Positions 46,181 through 58,041 of a stretch of 64,000 nucleotides of DNA are shown one piece after another. The DNA lies in NCBI RefSeq assembly GCF_943736985.1, contig NZ_CALSFS010000008.1, positions 1-64,000 on the forward strand. Direction: 5' to 3'. The translations under genes and the position numbers were made by a program. Positions within the stretch are counted from its first letter, which is position 1, and each line of letters starts with the position of its first letter. The stretch is from Clostridium sp. Marseille-Q2269 (GTDB lineage Bacteria; Bacillota; Clostridia; Clostridiales; Clostridiaceae). The notes under the pieces are model-generated. The model did not search any database. It saw nothing but the letters and a program-made list of their open reading frames with translations, and was not told the DNA's origin.

Positions 46181-47275
46181 TTAATTTTTATATTTAAGAG
46201 TTTCTATATCTACGCCTTTATAGTAATGCTTAAGTATATAATCATACTTTTTACCTGATTTACCCATTCCATTTGCACCCCATTGACTCATTCCAACATT
46301 ATGTCCATAACCATTACAATTTACTATAATATGATTACCTTTAAATTCTAGAGAAAACTTGGACGAGTTTAGTCCTAAAATTTTTCTAAATTCTGTACCT
46401 TTAATTTCTACATTACCTATTTTAATTCTCTTAATACTACCACTAGGTGTTTTTTCTTTTATTACCATTTGTTTACCTATATTTTTCTTATTAACATTAC
46501 ATTTAGGATATTGTTTTTTTATTATTTTTATAAATTCATCATATGAAAATTTTTTAATACTCTTAAATTTAGGAGCCTTCTCTTCTCCTGGACTTTCTAC
46601 ACTCTTTAAATATGGAACTTCACTATTAAAAACATTTTCACTATTCTCTGTTTTACCATTGCTAGTAGCAAAATAATATGGTGCCATAACTATTTCATTA
46701 TTATACACAAGTACATTTCCTTTAGTACTGTTAACACTTTCCTCTATTTTATTCCAATACTCATTTCTTTTACTTTTTGGCCAAGAATTTATTCTTTTAT
46801 TCTTAGGCATGAAAACTTGAGATTGAACACTGTCACAAACATCTGCATTTAATCTTTTATTATATTGGTTATCTCCAAACCCTTTCATATGGGCTAAAAC
46901 GTAGGTTCTAGCAGCTACTGCCTGAGCTTTTAAAGCTTCTATATGGAATTCTGCTGGCATTTCAGCTGAAACTACACCTCTTACATACTCTTCAAGTGGC
47001 ATTGCTCTTACTACTTTTTCATTGACAAAATAAACTCTAACCTGTGGTTCTGACTTTAATTTATATTTTTTGTTTATATCCATCTTGTCTACTTGCTGCT
47101 TTTTTTCTACTTGTTGTTTGTTTTCTAACTTAAATTTACTTATAGTCTTGGTAATCTTTGATTTATCTTCGCCACCAAAAGATAAAACAAAGGTTAAAAC
47201 TAACATAATACATACAGTACTTATGATTGTTATAAATAACTTATTGATATTAGTATACCTATTTAGTCTTCTCAT
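46181..47275 (-). CDS. spoIID: Stage II sporulation protein D
   Basis: Start ATG (47275) behind AGAGGG; an earlier ATG 12 codons upstream is less likely. About 364 residues with an N-terminal membrane anchor (INKLFITIISTVCIMLVLTFVL). Core signatures: MPLEEYVRGVVSAEMPAEFHIEALKAQAVAARTYVLAH, VCDSVQSQVF, YFATSNGKTENSENVF, YLKSVESPGE and a final GYGHNVGMSQWGANGMGKSG. SpoIID is a lytic transglycosylase that works with SpoIIM and SpoIIP in septal peptidoglycan thinning during engulfment. The ywmB-murA-spoIID order matches Bacillus. Confidence 0.97.
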   Translation of the reverse strand: MRRLNRYTNINKLFITIISTVCIMLVLTFVLSFGGEDKSKITKTISKFKLENKQQVEKKQQVDKMDINKKYKLKSEPQVRVYFVNEKVVRAMPLEEYVRGVVSAEMPAEFHIEALKAQAVAARTYVLAHMKGFGDNQYNKRLNADVCDSVQSQVFMPKNKRINSWPKSKRNEYWNKIEESVNSTKGNVLVYNNEIVMAPYYFATSNGKTENSENVFNSEVPYLKSVESPGEEKAPKFKSIKKFSYDEFIKIIKKQYPKCNVNKKNIGKQMVIKEKTPSGSIKRIKIGNVEIKGTEFRKILGLNSSKFSLEFKGNHIIVNCNGYGHNVGMSQWGANGMGKSGKKYDYILKHYYKGVDIETLKYKN

Positions 47276-47502
47276 GTTTTCCCTCTTTTCATAATAAAGT
47301 TTTCTATACAATTATATTTTTAATAGTTCTTTATTATGATAAGATATGATTTAAAACTTATTTTTAATATTGTATATTATAAATTTCCATATAAACTCAT
47401 TGGATTAATAATCTAATTTAAAAAAGTTGTTACAAAGTACAAACAGAAAAACATTAAAAATAAACTTCATATAAAACTACTAATAATTTCATAAATATAT
47501 AA

Positions 47503-47533
47503 AAAGAACTCACAGTAAATACCATAAGTTCTC
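47503..47533 (-). terminator. Terminator after murA
   Basis: Short arms AAGAACT / AGTTCT around a 16-nt loop, followed by TTTTTATAT on the minus strand. Confidence 0.55.
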
Positions 47534-47555
47534 TAAAATACAGCGTTATGCAATT

Positions 47556-48812
47556 TTAATATATTCTTCTAACATCTACTCCCAGTTTGTTAAGTTTTTC
47601 TTCTATTTTTACATATCCTCTATCTATATGATATACATCTGTTATTTCAGTCTCTCCTTCGGCTACTAAAGCACATAATATAAGAGCTGCACCTGCTCTT
47701 AGATCTGTAGCTTTAACTTGAGTTCCTGTCAATTTAGTAACACCTTCTATTACAGCACTTCTGCCATCAATCTTTATATCTGCACCCATTCTTTTCATTT
47801 CAGATACATGCATAAATCTGTTTTCAAATATAGTTTCCGTAATAATACTAGTTCCTTTTATAGTAGATAATAGTGCCATCATTTGAGCTTGCATATCTGT
47901 TGGGAATCCAGGATATGGCATAGTTTTTATGTCTACTGGCTTTAGAAGTTTTCTTCCATCTACTATAGCTATTTCTCCTTTTATTTTTATATCTACACCC
48001 ATTTCTGTAAGCTTTGCTATTATGGGTTTTAGATGTTCTTCCATAACACCATTTATTTTTATCCTACTTTTAGTTATAGCAGCAGCTATCATAAAAGTTC
48101 CTGCTTCTATTCTGTCATATATAGGTCTATGAGTTGTTCCTTTTAATTCATTAACACCTATTATTCTTACCGTATCCGTTCCTGCTCCTATAACATTTGC
48201 TCCTATACTATTTAAGAATCTACCCAAATCTTCTATTTCTGGTTCTTCTGCTGCATTTTCTATTACTGTTTCCCCTTGTGCCATAACCGCTGCCATCATT
48301 ATATTTTCAGTGGCTCCTACAGAAGGGAAATCTAAATAAATTTTATTTCCTAGTAATTTATCTGCTATAGCTTCCACATAACCATGACCTATATTAACTT
48401 TAGCTCCAAGAGCAGTAAATCCTTTTAAATGTAAGTCTATAGGCCTTGTACCTATATTACATCCTCCTGGCAATGCTATCTTAAATCTTCCGAATCTGGA
48501 CATCATAGGACCCATCAACAAAAATGATGCCCTCATTTTCTTTACTAAGTCACTATTGGGCTCTAAATTTTTTATAGGTTTAGCATCTATTATAATTCTA
48601 TTATTAACCTCGTCTATATCTACATTTGCTGAAATGCTTTTTAAAATATCTGTAATAACAAACACATCTTCTAACATTGGAGCATTATCTATAACACATT
48701 TATCTCCACTTAATATACTACCTGCAATGATTGGTAATACTGAATTTTTAGCTGTACTTATGTTTACCTCACCTTTTAACTTATTCATACCATTAATCAC
48801 TATATTATCCAT
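47556..48812 (-). CDS. murA: UDP-N-acetylglucosamine 1-carboxyvinyltransferase
   Basis: Start ATG (48812) behind GGAGGATAATG; further starts upstream have worse spacing. About 418 residues. It transfers enolpyruvate from PEP to UDP-GlcNAc, the first committed step of peptidoglycan synthesis. The fosfomycin-reactive active-site Cys lies in LPGGCNIGTRPIDLHLKGF. The late FPTDMQAQMMALL and DLRAGAALILCAL are also typical. Between ywmB and spoIID, as with murAA in Bacillus; many clostridia have two murA paralogues, so the numbering is not given. Confidence 0.95.
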   Translation of the reverse strand: MDNIVINGMNKLKGEVNISTAKNSVLPIIAGSILSGDKCVIDNAPMLEDVFVITDILKSISANVDIDEVNNRIIIDAKPIKNLEPNSDLVKKMRASFLLMGPMMSRFGRFKIALPGGCNIGTRPIDLHLKGFTALGAKVNIGHGYVEAIADKLLGNKIYLDFPSVGATENIMMAAVMAQGETVIENAAEEPEIEDLGRFLNSIGANVIGAGTDTVRIIGVNELKGTTHRPIYDRIEAGTFMIAAAITKSRIKINGVMEEHLKPIIAKLTEMGVDIKIKGEIAIVDGRKLLKPVDIKTMPYPGFPTDMQAQMMALLSTIKGTSIITETIFENRFMHVSEMKRMGADIKIDGRSAVIEGVTKLTGTQVKATDLRAGAALILCALVAEGETEITDVYHIDRGYVKIEEKLNKLGVDVRRIY

Positions 48813-48835
48813 CATTATCCTCCATTTCAATATTA

Positions 48836-49543
48836 CTAATATGTTAAATTTATCTGTGGTGTTCCTAATATTAAGTAGGATTTCTCTGAATTATATTTAC
48901 ATACAGCATAATTAAAGTCTATTTTCTTACCACATACATTTATTGGAGTATATCTTTTTGTATAAGCTGTGGTGCTATATCCATTATCTAATTTTACTGT
49001 TTCTATGTTTTTACTACCTTTTCTATTTAAAATAGAATTTATATCACTATTTAGCTTTTCTAAATTTTTATTATTATTTTCTGCCTTCAAATATTGAAAA
49101 ATATAATCTTTTTTATTATTCAATTCTAAATATGACTTTATTTTATTTTTTAAATTTATAAAGCTTTTATTTAATGTATTGCTCTTAAAATCCATCATAA
49201 CTATATTTTCATTGTTATATTCTTTTATATTGATGTTTCCTGACATTTCTTTATTATAAAAATAAATATTATAGCTATGTTTTTCTTTAAATAATTTTTT
49301 ATTAAAATTTTTATTTAACTCTAAATATGAACATATTTCTTTAATAAACTCTTTATGTGTTAATTGGGTGGAGAAACTTACATTACCTCCTAGTTCAACT
49401 ATTTGGCTATTTGTTTTTTCTGTTATTTCAAAAAAAAGTTCATCCTTAGCTTCAGCTTTGAAATAATTCTTTGGCCCAAACATAGCTGATACTATAGGAA
49501 ATAACAAAATAAATATTACGCTCAATTTTATGTTTTTACTCAT
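48836..49543 (-). CDS. YwmB family exported protein
   Basis: A 235-residue protein with an N-terminal signal segment (IKLSVIFILLFPIVSAMFG), then a domain with KTNSQIVELGGNVSFSTQ, and late NGYSTTAYTKRYTPINVCGKKIDFNYAVCKYNSEKSYLILGTP. This is the YwmB/TATA-box-binding-like fold (PF08680). It sits just upstream of murA in many Firmicutes. Exported or membrane-anchored; role unknown, perhaps in cell-wall synthesis during sporulation. Start ATG behind GGGGGAGAT. Confidence 0.75.
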   Translation of the reverse strand: MSKNIKLSVIFILLFPIVSAMFGPKNYFKAEAKDELFFEITEKTNSQIVELGGNVSFSTQLTHKEFIKEICSYLELNKNFNKKLFKEKHSYNIYFYNKEMSGNINIKEYNNENIVMMDFKSNTLNKSFINLKNKIKSYLELNNKKDYIFQYLKAENNNKNLEKLNSDINSILNRKGSKNIETVKLDNGYSTTAYTKRYTPINVCGKKIDFNYAVCKYNSEKSYLILGTPQINLTY

Positions 49544-49667
49544 ATTTATCTCCCCCTTTCTCTTTAGATTATTTACACAAATTTCTGATTGTATTCAATA
49601 CTAATATATTATTAATATATCGCTCTTTATAAAAAATGTGAGCTATTTTTAAAATATTAACAAAAAA

Positions 49668-49725
49668 AGCTTACAAGGTATACATAACTTTTATTGTAGT
49701 TAAAGTTATGTATACCTTGTAAGCT
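49668..49725 (-). terminator. ATP synthase operon terminator, 24-bp perfect stem
   Basis: Arms AGCTTACAAGGTATACATAA plus CTTT (49668-49691) and the exact complement (49702-49725), with a 10-nt loop. On the minus strand TTTTTTT follows. The stem is about twice the normal terminator length. Confidence 0.9.
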
Positions 49726-49738
49726 ATAAAATTTTTGA

Positions 49739-50140
49739 TTATATTTCTTTTGTCTTAATTCTAGCAATAGCTCTAAATAAGGCTAATTGTGCTCTTTTTA
49801 CATCTATGTCTTTTTTATCTGCTAATCTTTTTTCTGCTCTTTTTTTAGCATTCTCTGCTCTTTTTATATCTATATCTTCTGGCTTTTCACTAGCATCGCA
49901 AATAATATATAATTTATTATCTTCTATCCTTAATACTCCACTAGATGTAAATACATTATGTTTATTCCCATTTAAATCTATATATTTTGTAATAGTTGGC
50001 TTCAAATAAGTAATCATTTTAATATGATTAGGAAATATAGCTATTTCTCCATCTATCGATTTGGTTACTACTTCTTTTACTTCTCCAATTTTAATATGTT
50101 TTTCAGGAGTAAATATAGTAAATTCTATATTATCTTTCAT
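49739..50140 (-). CDS. atpC: ATP synthase epsilon subunit
   Basis: A 133-residue F1 epsilon subunit. N-terminal beta sandwich (FTIFTPEKHIKIGEVKEVVTKSIDGEIAIFPNHIKMITYL) and C-terminal helices (RAENAKKRAEKRLADKKDIDVKRAQLALFRAIARIKTKEI), which regulate rotation by contacting the beta subunits. The last gene of the atp operon, before a very strong terminator. Confidence 0.96.
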   Translation of the reverse strand: MKDNIEFTIFTPEKHIKIGEVKEVVTKSIDGEIAIFPNHIKMITYLKPTITKYIDLNGNKHNVFTSSGVLRIEDNKLYIICDASEKPEDIDIKRAENAKKRAEKRLADKKDIDVKRAQLALFRAIARIKTKEI

Positions 50141-50164
50141 ACTTATTCTCCTCTTATTAACCTA

Positions 50165-52418
<2,254 letters not shown>

Positions 52419-52439
52419 ATCTTACCTCCTTCAGAGATA

Positions 52440-53954
52440 TTACATCTCTGATAAAAATACATTTTTGAAATCATTAATAGCTTTATCTAGCTTGCTTTTA
52501 AGCTCATCAGTTAATTTTCCATTTTCCAATATCTCTTTTTCTATTTCTCTATAATGAGTATCCATATATTTAAATAATTCTTCTTCAAATAATTTTATTT
52601 TATTTACAGGTATATCTGAAAGATGATTATTAACTACGGCATAAAGAATTATTACCTCTTTTTCAACAGGCATAGGTTTATATTGAGGTTGTTTTAATAT
52701 CTCAACTAATCTTTTACCTTTTTCCAATCTTTTCACTGATTCTTTATCTAAATCAGATCCAAATTGAGAGAAAGCAGCTAATTCTCTATATTGTGCCAAA
52801 TCTAATCTTAATGTACCAGCTACTTGTTTCATAGCCTTAATTTGAGCATTTCCACCAACTCTTGATACTGATATTCCTGCGTTAACTGCTGGTCTTTGTC
52901 CTGCATTAAATAACTCAGATTCTAAGAATATTTGACCATCTGTTATTGATATAACATTAGTTGGTATATATGCAGTAACATCTCCTGCTAAAGTCTCTAC
53001 TATAGGTAGAGCCGTTAATGAACCTCCACCTAGTTTTTCTGACAATCTAGCAGATCTTTCTAGCAATCTTGAGTGTAAATAAAATACATCTCCTGGATAA
53101 GCTTCTCTTCCTGGTGGTCTTCGAAGTAATAGAGACATTGTTCTATAAGCTACTGCGTGCTTAGATAAATCATCGTATACTATCAAAACATCTTTTCCTT
53201 TATGCATAAAATATTCACCTATGCTACATCCAGCATAAGGAGATAAATATTGTAAAGGAGCTGAATCTGATGCTGTAGAGGAAACCACTATAGTGTAATC
53301 CATGGCTCCCATTTTAGTTAATTCATTAACTATATGTGCTACTGTAGATTGTTTTTGTCCTATAGCAACATATATGCATATTACATCATTATCTTTTTGA
53401 TTAAGTATTGTATCTATTGCTATAGCTGTTTTCCCTGTTTGTCTATCACCTATAATTAATTCTCTTTGTCCTTTACCTATAGGTATCATAGAATCTATAG
53501 CCTTTATTCCTGTTTGTAACGGTTCTTTTACAGACTGTCTATCTATAACTCCCGGAGCTTGAACTTCAACCGCTCTAGTTTCAGTAGTTAAAACTGGTCC
53601 TTTTCCATCTATAGGCATACCTAAAGAATTTACTACTCTTCCCACTAAGGATTCTCCTACAGGTACTTCAACTACTTTTCCAGTTCTTTTTACTACATTT
53701 CCTTCTTTTATACCTTCTTCAGATCCTAGTAAAACACAACCTACATTATCTTGTTCTAGGTTTAGAGCCATTCCATAAACATCATTTGGGAATTCTATAA
53801 GTTCCCCTTCCATACAATCTTGTAATCCATAAACCCTAGCGATTCCATCTCCAATTTGAATTATTGTTCCAGAATCTACAGTCTCTATGTTTGTATTAAA
53901 CTTTTCTATTTGTTGCTTTATTATTGATGTTATTTCTTCTGGCTTTATATGCAT
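52440..53954 (-). CDS. atpA: ATP synthase alpha subunit
   Basis: A 504-residue F1 alpha subunit. Walker [17 protein letters not shown], then [77 protein letters not shown] and the arginine-finger region [16 protein letters not shown]. Holds the non-catalytic nucleotide sites. Start ATG behind AGAGGTG. Confidence 0.97.
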   Translation of the reverse strand: MHIKPEEITSIIKQQIEKFNTNIETVDSGTIIQIGDGIARVYGLQDCMEGELIEFPNDVYGMALNLEQDNVGCVLLGSEEGIKEGNVVKRTGKVVEVPVGESLVGRVVNSLGMPIDGKGPVLTTETRAVEVQAPGVIDRQSVKEPLQTGIKAIDSMIPIGKGQRELIIGDRQTGKTAIAIDTILNQKDNDVICIYVAIGQKQSTVAHIVNELTKMGAMDYTIVVSSTASDSAPLQYLSPYAGCSIGEYFMHKGKDVLIVYDDLSKHAVAYRTMSLLLRRPPGREAYPGDVFYLHSRLLERSARLSEKLGGGSLTALPIVETLAGDVTAYIPTNVISITDGQIFLESELFNAGQRPAVNAGISVSRVGGNAQIKAMKQVAGTLRLDLAQYRELAAFSQFGSDLDKESVKRLEKGKRLVEILKQPQYKPMPVEKEVIILYAVVNNHLSDIPVNKIKLFEEELFKYMDTHYREIEKEILENGKLTDELKSKLDKAINDFKNVFLSEM

Positions 53955-53964
53955 AGTCTCACCT

Positions 53965-54504
53965 CTATTCTCTTTTGAGCATTTTCTTCTTTATGCTTTT
54001 TAATTTTGTACTTAGAGTACCGTCTATGACGTCATCTCCAACTCTTACATATACTCCACCAAGTATGTTTTTATCTAATTCTTCTTCTAATATTATTGTT
54101 TTATTATATCTATTCTCTAATTTTTTTATTAGTTCTTCTTTTTCTTCTTTTAATAGTGGAATTACAGTTTTAATATTAGCTAAAATCATATTATTTTTTT
54201 CTAGATATATTTTTTCCATCTGTTTTAGCTTTTCTTCTAGGTACAAAATTCTATCTTTATCTATTAGTACTAATAAAAATGATAAAAGCTGATTATCAAT
54301 TTTATCTTTAAATATTTCAGTAAATATATTCTTCTTTCTAGAAGTACTTATTTCCGGATGTTTTAATACTTTTAAAACATCTTCATTATTTTTTATTATA
54401 TTTACTACATCTCTTAGATCTCTTAAATATTCATCTACTTTATTATTCTGTTCTGCTACTTCATAAAGAGCTAGAGCATATCTCCTATCTAAATATTCAT
54501 ACAT
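53965..54504 (-). CDS. atpH: ATP synthase delta subunit
   Basis: A 179-residue protein that joins F1 to the b stalk. [24 protein letters not shown] at the N-terminus and a C-terminal [19 protein letters not shown]...[28 protein letters not shown], the GGxxxxxGDxxxDGS-like end of the family. Start ATG behind AAGGTAGG. It ends about 10 nt before atpA and follows atpF by about 2 nt. Confidence 0.95.
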   Translation of the reverse strand: MYEYLDRRYALALYEVAEQNNKVDEYLRDLRDVVNIIKNNEDVLKVLKHPEISTSRKKNIFTEIFKDKIDNQLLSFLLVLIDKDRILYLEEKLKQMEKIYLEKNNMILANIKTVIPLLKEEKEELIKKLENRYNKTIILEEELDKNILGGVYVRVGDDVIDGTLSTKLKSIKKKMLKRE

Positions 54505-54506
54505 AG

Positions 54507-54986
54507 CTATATACCTACCTTACTTATAAAATCCTTTATAAGTCTTCTATGCTCAACATCATCTATAGTTTTTTCTAATGTTTTAGAAGAAACTAATACA
54601 GCTAGTTCCACTGCTTCCCTCTTTATTTCATCTTCTGCATTTTTCTTTTGTCTTTCCGCTTCTAATCTTGATCTTTCTATTATTCTATCTGCTTCTTCAT
54701 GAGCTTCTTTAACAATATCCTCATATACTGTTTCAGCATTTGATTTATAACCTTCTACTATAGTTTTACCTTGTTTTTTTGCATTACTTAATTCTAATTG
54801 ATTTTTTTCTTTTAGATCTAATGCTATTTTTTGATTTTTATCTGCATCTTCTATTTTACTTATTATTTCATTTTGTCTGGAATCAACTACAGCAGCTATT
54901 TTATCAAACCAAAAATATTTTAATATTAAAAGCAGTATAATAAAATTTAATATTGAAGCTATGACTTGCGGAATGCTTATTTCCAT
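54507..54986 (-). CDS. atpF: ATP synthase b subunit
   Basis: A 159-residue protein with one N-terminal membrane helix ([23 protein letters not shown]) and a long charged coiled coil ([20 protein letters not shown], then [28 protein letters not shown]), the peripheral stalk dimer. Its ribosome site is partly folded into a hairpin after atpE (see the atpE-atpF hairpin entry). Confidence 0.95.
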   Translation of the reverse strand: MEISIPQVIASILNFIILLLILKYFWFDKIAAVVDSRQNEIISKIEDADKNQKIALDLKEKNQLELSNAKKQGKTIVEGYKSNAETVYEDIVKEAHEEADRIIERSRLEAERQKKNAEDEIKREAVELAVLVSSKTLEKTIDDVEHRRLIKDFISKVGI

Positions 54987-54989
54987 ATA

Positions 54990-55014
54990 TTAAAAGCCTC
55001 CCTTCGGCTTTTAA
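54990..55014 (-). promoter_or_regulatory. Hairpin over the atpF ribosome binding site
   Basis: Between atpE and atpF, arms TTAAAAGCC and GGCTTTTAA enclose loop GAAGGGA (minus strand). The SD GGGAGG (54997-55002) falls partly in the loop, partly in the 3' arm. It could lower atpF translation relative to atpE, whose product is needed in 9-15 copies. Confidence 0.55.
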
Positions 55015-55048
55015 TTCCAAGTTTCTATGTAAATAGATAACTATAGAA

Positions 55049-55291
55049 TTAAACTACCTTAGATATTAAAATTAATGCTACTATTAATCCATAAATAGCT
55101 GTTGCTTCTGAAAAAGCACTACCTATAAGAAGAGTACTCATGATCTTACCACTTGCTTCTGGTTGTCTTGAAACACCTTCTACTGCCTTTCCTGTAGCAT
55201 TACCTGTTCCTATACCTGCTCCTATACAAGCTAATGCTGCTATTCCTGCTCCTAAAGCCGCCATTCCTGATACAAATGCTTTTGGATCCAT
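55049..55291 (-). CDS. atpE: ATP synthase c subunit
   Basis: An 80-residue hairpin with two membrane helices. The loop RQP is at 42-44 and the ion-binding Glu is E62 ([11 protein letters not shown]). In sodium-type rings a Gln at the first helix (GxGQG) and Ser-Thr right after the Glu are expected; here the first helix has GIGTGN and the Glu is followed by Ala-Thr. So a proton-type ring is inferred. Start ATG behind GAGGAGG. Confidence 0.95.
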   Translation of the reverse strand: MDPKAFVSGMAALGAGIAALACIGAGIGTGNATGKAVEGVSRQPEASGKIMSTLLIGSAFSEATAIYGLIVALILISKVV

Positions 55292-55330
55292 AATAAATTC
55301 CTCCTCAATTTAAAAAATTATATTTCTTAA

Positions 55331-56011
55331 TTAATGTTCTGATATTACTTTTATATTAATCATAGTTAACATAACAAATATAAACATTTGAATTGTTCCA
55401 TCAAACAAATCAAAATATATATGGAATGGAATAGGTATTACCAATTGTGCAAAAGAACTTATTTTAGATAAAGCTGAATAAACCAAGTCCATAATAAGTA
55501 CTGCTGCAGTCATATTACCAAATAGTCTTAGACTTAGTGACACTGGCAACATAATTCGTTCTAATACATTTAGAGGTAATAAAAATAAATATGGTTTGCC
55601 ATATCCAACTAAATAATGTATTGTTCCAATTTTCTTTATAGCATAACCTTGTATTACTATAAATGATATTGCTGCAATTCCCGCCACTACGCTTAAATCT
55701 AAGGTTGGTGGTTTTAATCCTAGTAATCCCATTAAATTCATAAGTAGTAAGTATATCATTAATGTTCCTACGTATGGGACAAATTTTTTGAATTCTGGTC
55801 CCATATTTTCATTAACTAAACCTCTAACGGAATTTAACATTATTTCCATAATTGTTTGCTTTTTATCTGGAACTTTCTTTAGATTTCTTGTAAATATAAT
55901 ACTGGCTAAAGATATTATTACAATAATTACCCACTGAGTTATTAATGTTGAAGTAATACCGAATTTATATCCAAACAGATTAACATAAAATAATGGTAAA
56001 ATCTTTTCCAA
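55331..56011 (-). CDS. atpB: ATP synthase a subunit
   Basis: A 226-residue membrane protein, TTG start behind AAGGAAGTG. About five or six membrane segments. The functional Arg of the proton channel lies in SLRLFGNMTAAVLIMDLVY (a-subunit hallmark). Late IPIPFHIYFDLFDGTIQMFIFVMLTMINI also matches. It forms the half-channels for protons next to the c ring. Confidence 0.95.
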   Translation of the reverse strand: MEKILPLFYVNLFGYKFGITSTLITQWVIIVIISLASIIFTRNLKKVPDKKQTIMEIMLNSVRGLVNENMGPEFKKFVPYVGTLMIYLLLMNLMGLLGLKPPTLDLSVVAGIAAISFIVIQGYAIKKIGTIHYLVGYGKPYLFLLPLNVLERIMLPVSLSLRLFGNMTAAVLIMDLVYSALSKISSFAQLVIPIPFHIYFDLFDGTIQMFIFVMLTMINIKVISEH

Positions 56012-56025
56012 TTCATCACTTCCTT

Positions 56026-56394
56026 TTATACTTCATTTTTACCTAAACTTGTTCCATAAAATATTATAGATATAAAATTTGAACTATATCCAAGTAAAAA
56101 AGGAATAATATTTTTTGTGTTGTTTTTAGACAATACTAAGCCTATTACACACACTCCAATAATTCTAATGACAAAACCTAATGTAGAAAATATGGGACTT
56201 TTGTTTTTTACTACTACCATATCAGTAATTCTAGTATTTATAAATAGATTAATATTAGATGATATTAATCCTATCAAAAAGTAAAAACCACATCTAATAT
56301 TAAAAATAACACTAATAATAATAAAAAAAACTGTTCCCATAATAATATTAAATATTACTATTTTAGAAATCATTTTTTTAATTTCTGCTATCAA
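56026..56394 (-). CDS. atpI: ATP synthase protein I
   Basis: A 122-residue hydrophobic protein with about four membrane segments (IVIFNIIMGTVFFIIISVIF, GFYFLIGLISSNINLFI, ...IRIIGVCVIGLVL, IIPFLLGYSSNFISIIFYG). In other bacteria AtpI helps assemble the c ring. The first gene of the operon, TTG start behind GGAGG. It is poorly conserved in sequence, so the call rests mainly on position and topology. Confidence 0.85.
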   Translation of the reverse strand: MIAEIKKMISKIVIFNIIMGTVFFIIISVIFNIRCGFYFLIGLISSNINLFINTRITDMVVVKNKSPIFSTLGFVIRIIGVCVIGLVLSKNNTKNIIPFLLGYSSNFISIIFYGTSLGKNEV

Positions 56395-56429
56395 TTACAA
56401 ATCCTCCGGAATCATCTTTGTGATAACTT

Positions 56430-56457
56430 ATTATATAACTTATAGTATAATAGTCAA
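56430..56457 (-). promoter_or_regulatory. atp operon promoter
   Basis: TTGACT (56452-56457), a 16-nt spacer and TATAAT (56430-56435) on the minus strand, about 36 nt before atpI. Confidence 0.7.
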
Positions 56458-56814
56458 AATTTTAATTATACTTATTTATGCTCTTTTAGGTTTATTATTG
56501 CTAGTTTAAACGTTTTAAATGCTTTTAACCACTACTTACCTTCAAATATGTATTAATTTCTCTGTGTAAGAATAATTTAAAACATTTTATGCAATTTCAT
56601 CATTTAATTCAAAATTCAAACTATTTAGCTTTTTATAGTTTTTTTATATATTTTTTTTGAATTTCGCTGTTTTTTTTTTAAAATTTATAACTTTATTATA
56701 AATTCATGAAAAAATAATTATAAATATCACTATTTTATATAGTAATTGTTACAATTTATCAAAATAATAATGAATTAATCGTTTTTTATTCTTTCAATTG
56801 TTTCTAATAAAAAA

Positions 56815-56843
56815 ACAATATAAATAAATAATATTTATATTGT
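56815..56843 (-). terminator. Terminator after wecB
   Basis: Arms ACAATATAAATA / TATTTATATTGT with a short loop, then TTTTTTT on the minus strand. Confidence 0.75.
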
Positions 56844-56870
56844 TCTTTATTTTAACCATATTTTATTTTA

Positions 56871-58028
56871 TTATTTACTAATTTCAAACTCTTCTGGTCT
56901 TTTTTCTATTTTATCAAAATAGTATAATATACTATTTACTATTCTACATGACGCCTTACCATCCCCATAAGGATTTATTGCTTTACTCATACTATCATAT
57001 TTTTGTTTATTCTCTATTAAATCTAATGCTTCTTTAATTATAACATTCTTGTCTGTTCCCACCAATTTAACTGTTCCTACTTTTACTGCCTCTGGTCTTT
57101 CTGTTACATCTCTTAATACTAAAACTGGTTTTCCCAAATGCGGAGCTTCTTCTTGAAGTCCCCCTGAATCCGTCATTAACATATAGCATTTATTCATTAA
57201 ATTATGAGTTTCTTTTGTATCCAAGGGATCTAATAAATGTACTCTTTCTAAATCTCCTAATATACTACGAACAGTATCCCTTACTATAGGGTTTAAATGT
57301 ACTAAATATACAACCTCTACATCCTTATGCTTTTCTACTATAGTTTTCAATCCATTGCAGATGTTTTCTATTCCCTCTCCCCAATTTTCTCTTCTATGTG
57401 CTGTAACCATTATTACTTTTTTATTTTCATAATCTATTTTATTTAAGTTCTCATTTTCAAAAACATAATCTTCTTCTACTGTAAACTCCATAGCATCTAT
57501 AACTGTATTTCCTGTTACAAATATGCTTTCTTCATCTATAGCCTCTCTTACCAGATTATTTTTAGAACCTACTGTAGGTGCAAAATTTAAATCTGCTATA
57601 CTTCCTGTAAGCTTTCTATTCATTTCTTCTGGAAAAGGAAAATATTTATCAAAAGTTCTTAATCCAGCTTCTACGTGGCCAACTTTTATTTGCTTATAAA
57701 AAGCAGCTAAGGCTCCTGCAAAAGTTGTAGTTGTATCTCCATGAACCAATATTAAATTAGGTTTTTCTTTTTCAAAAATTTCTTCTAAACCTTCTAGAAC
57801 TCTAGTAGTTATACCCGTCAAACTTTGTTTGGTTTTCATTATGTTAAGATCAAAATCCGGCTTTATATCAAATAATTCCAAAACTTGATCTAGCATTTCT
57901 CTATGTTGAGCTGTTACACAAACATAATTCTCTATTTCTTCTCTTTTTTCTAATTCTTTTACTAAAGGTGCCATTTTTATAGCTTCTGGTCTAGTTCCAA
58001 ATATGGTAATAATTTTTACTTTATCCAC
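56871..58028 (-). CDS. wecB: UDP-N-acetylglucosamine 2-epimerase, non-hydrolysing
   Basis: Start GTG at 58028 (VDKVKIITIFGTRPEAIK) behind AAGGAGGCAGG; an earlier start overlaps the previous gene. About 385 residues. GTRPEAIKMAPLV, LVHGDTTTTFAGALAAF, GHVEAGLRTFDKYFPFPEE, VTAHRRENWGEG and MTDSGGLQEEAPHLGKPVLVLR. It interconverts UDP-GlcNAc and UDP-ManNAc, a precursor for wall teichoic or secondary wall polymer. It follows the WecA-type gene directly, supporting a wall-polymer role. Confidence 0.95.
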   Translation of the reverse strand: MDKVKIITIFGTRPEAIKMAPLVKELEKREEIENYVCVTAQHREMLDQVLELFDIKPDFDLNIMKTKQSLTGITTRVLEGLEEIFEKEKPNLILVHGDTTTTFAGALAAFYKQIKVGHVEAGLRTFDKYFPFPEEMNRKLTGSIADLNFAPTVGSKNNLVREAIDEESIFVTGNTVIDAMEFTVEEDYVFENENLNKIDYENKKVIMVTAHRRENWGEGIENICNGLKTIVEKHKDVEVVYLVHLNPIVRDTVRSILGDLERVHLLDPLDTKETHNLMNKCYMLMTDSGGLQEEAPHLGKPVLVLRDVTERPEAVKVGTVKLVGTDKNVIIKEALDLIENKQKYDSMSKAINPYGDGKASCRIVNSILYYFDKIEKRPEEFEISK

Positions 58029-58041
58029 TTTTCCTGCCTCC

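Larger units (their letters stand above)
56395..56870. other. Intergenic region upstream of the atp operon
   Basis: Very AT-rich spacer between wecB and atpI. It contains the atp promoter near its left end and the wecB terminator near its right end. No small gene or structured element is evident in between; there are long T/A runs. Confidence 0.5.
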
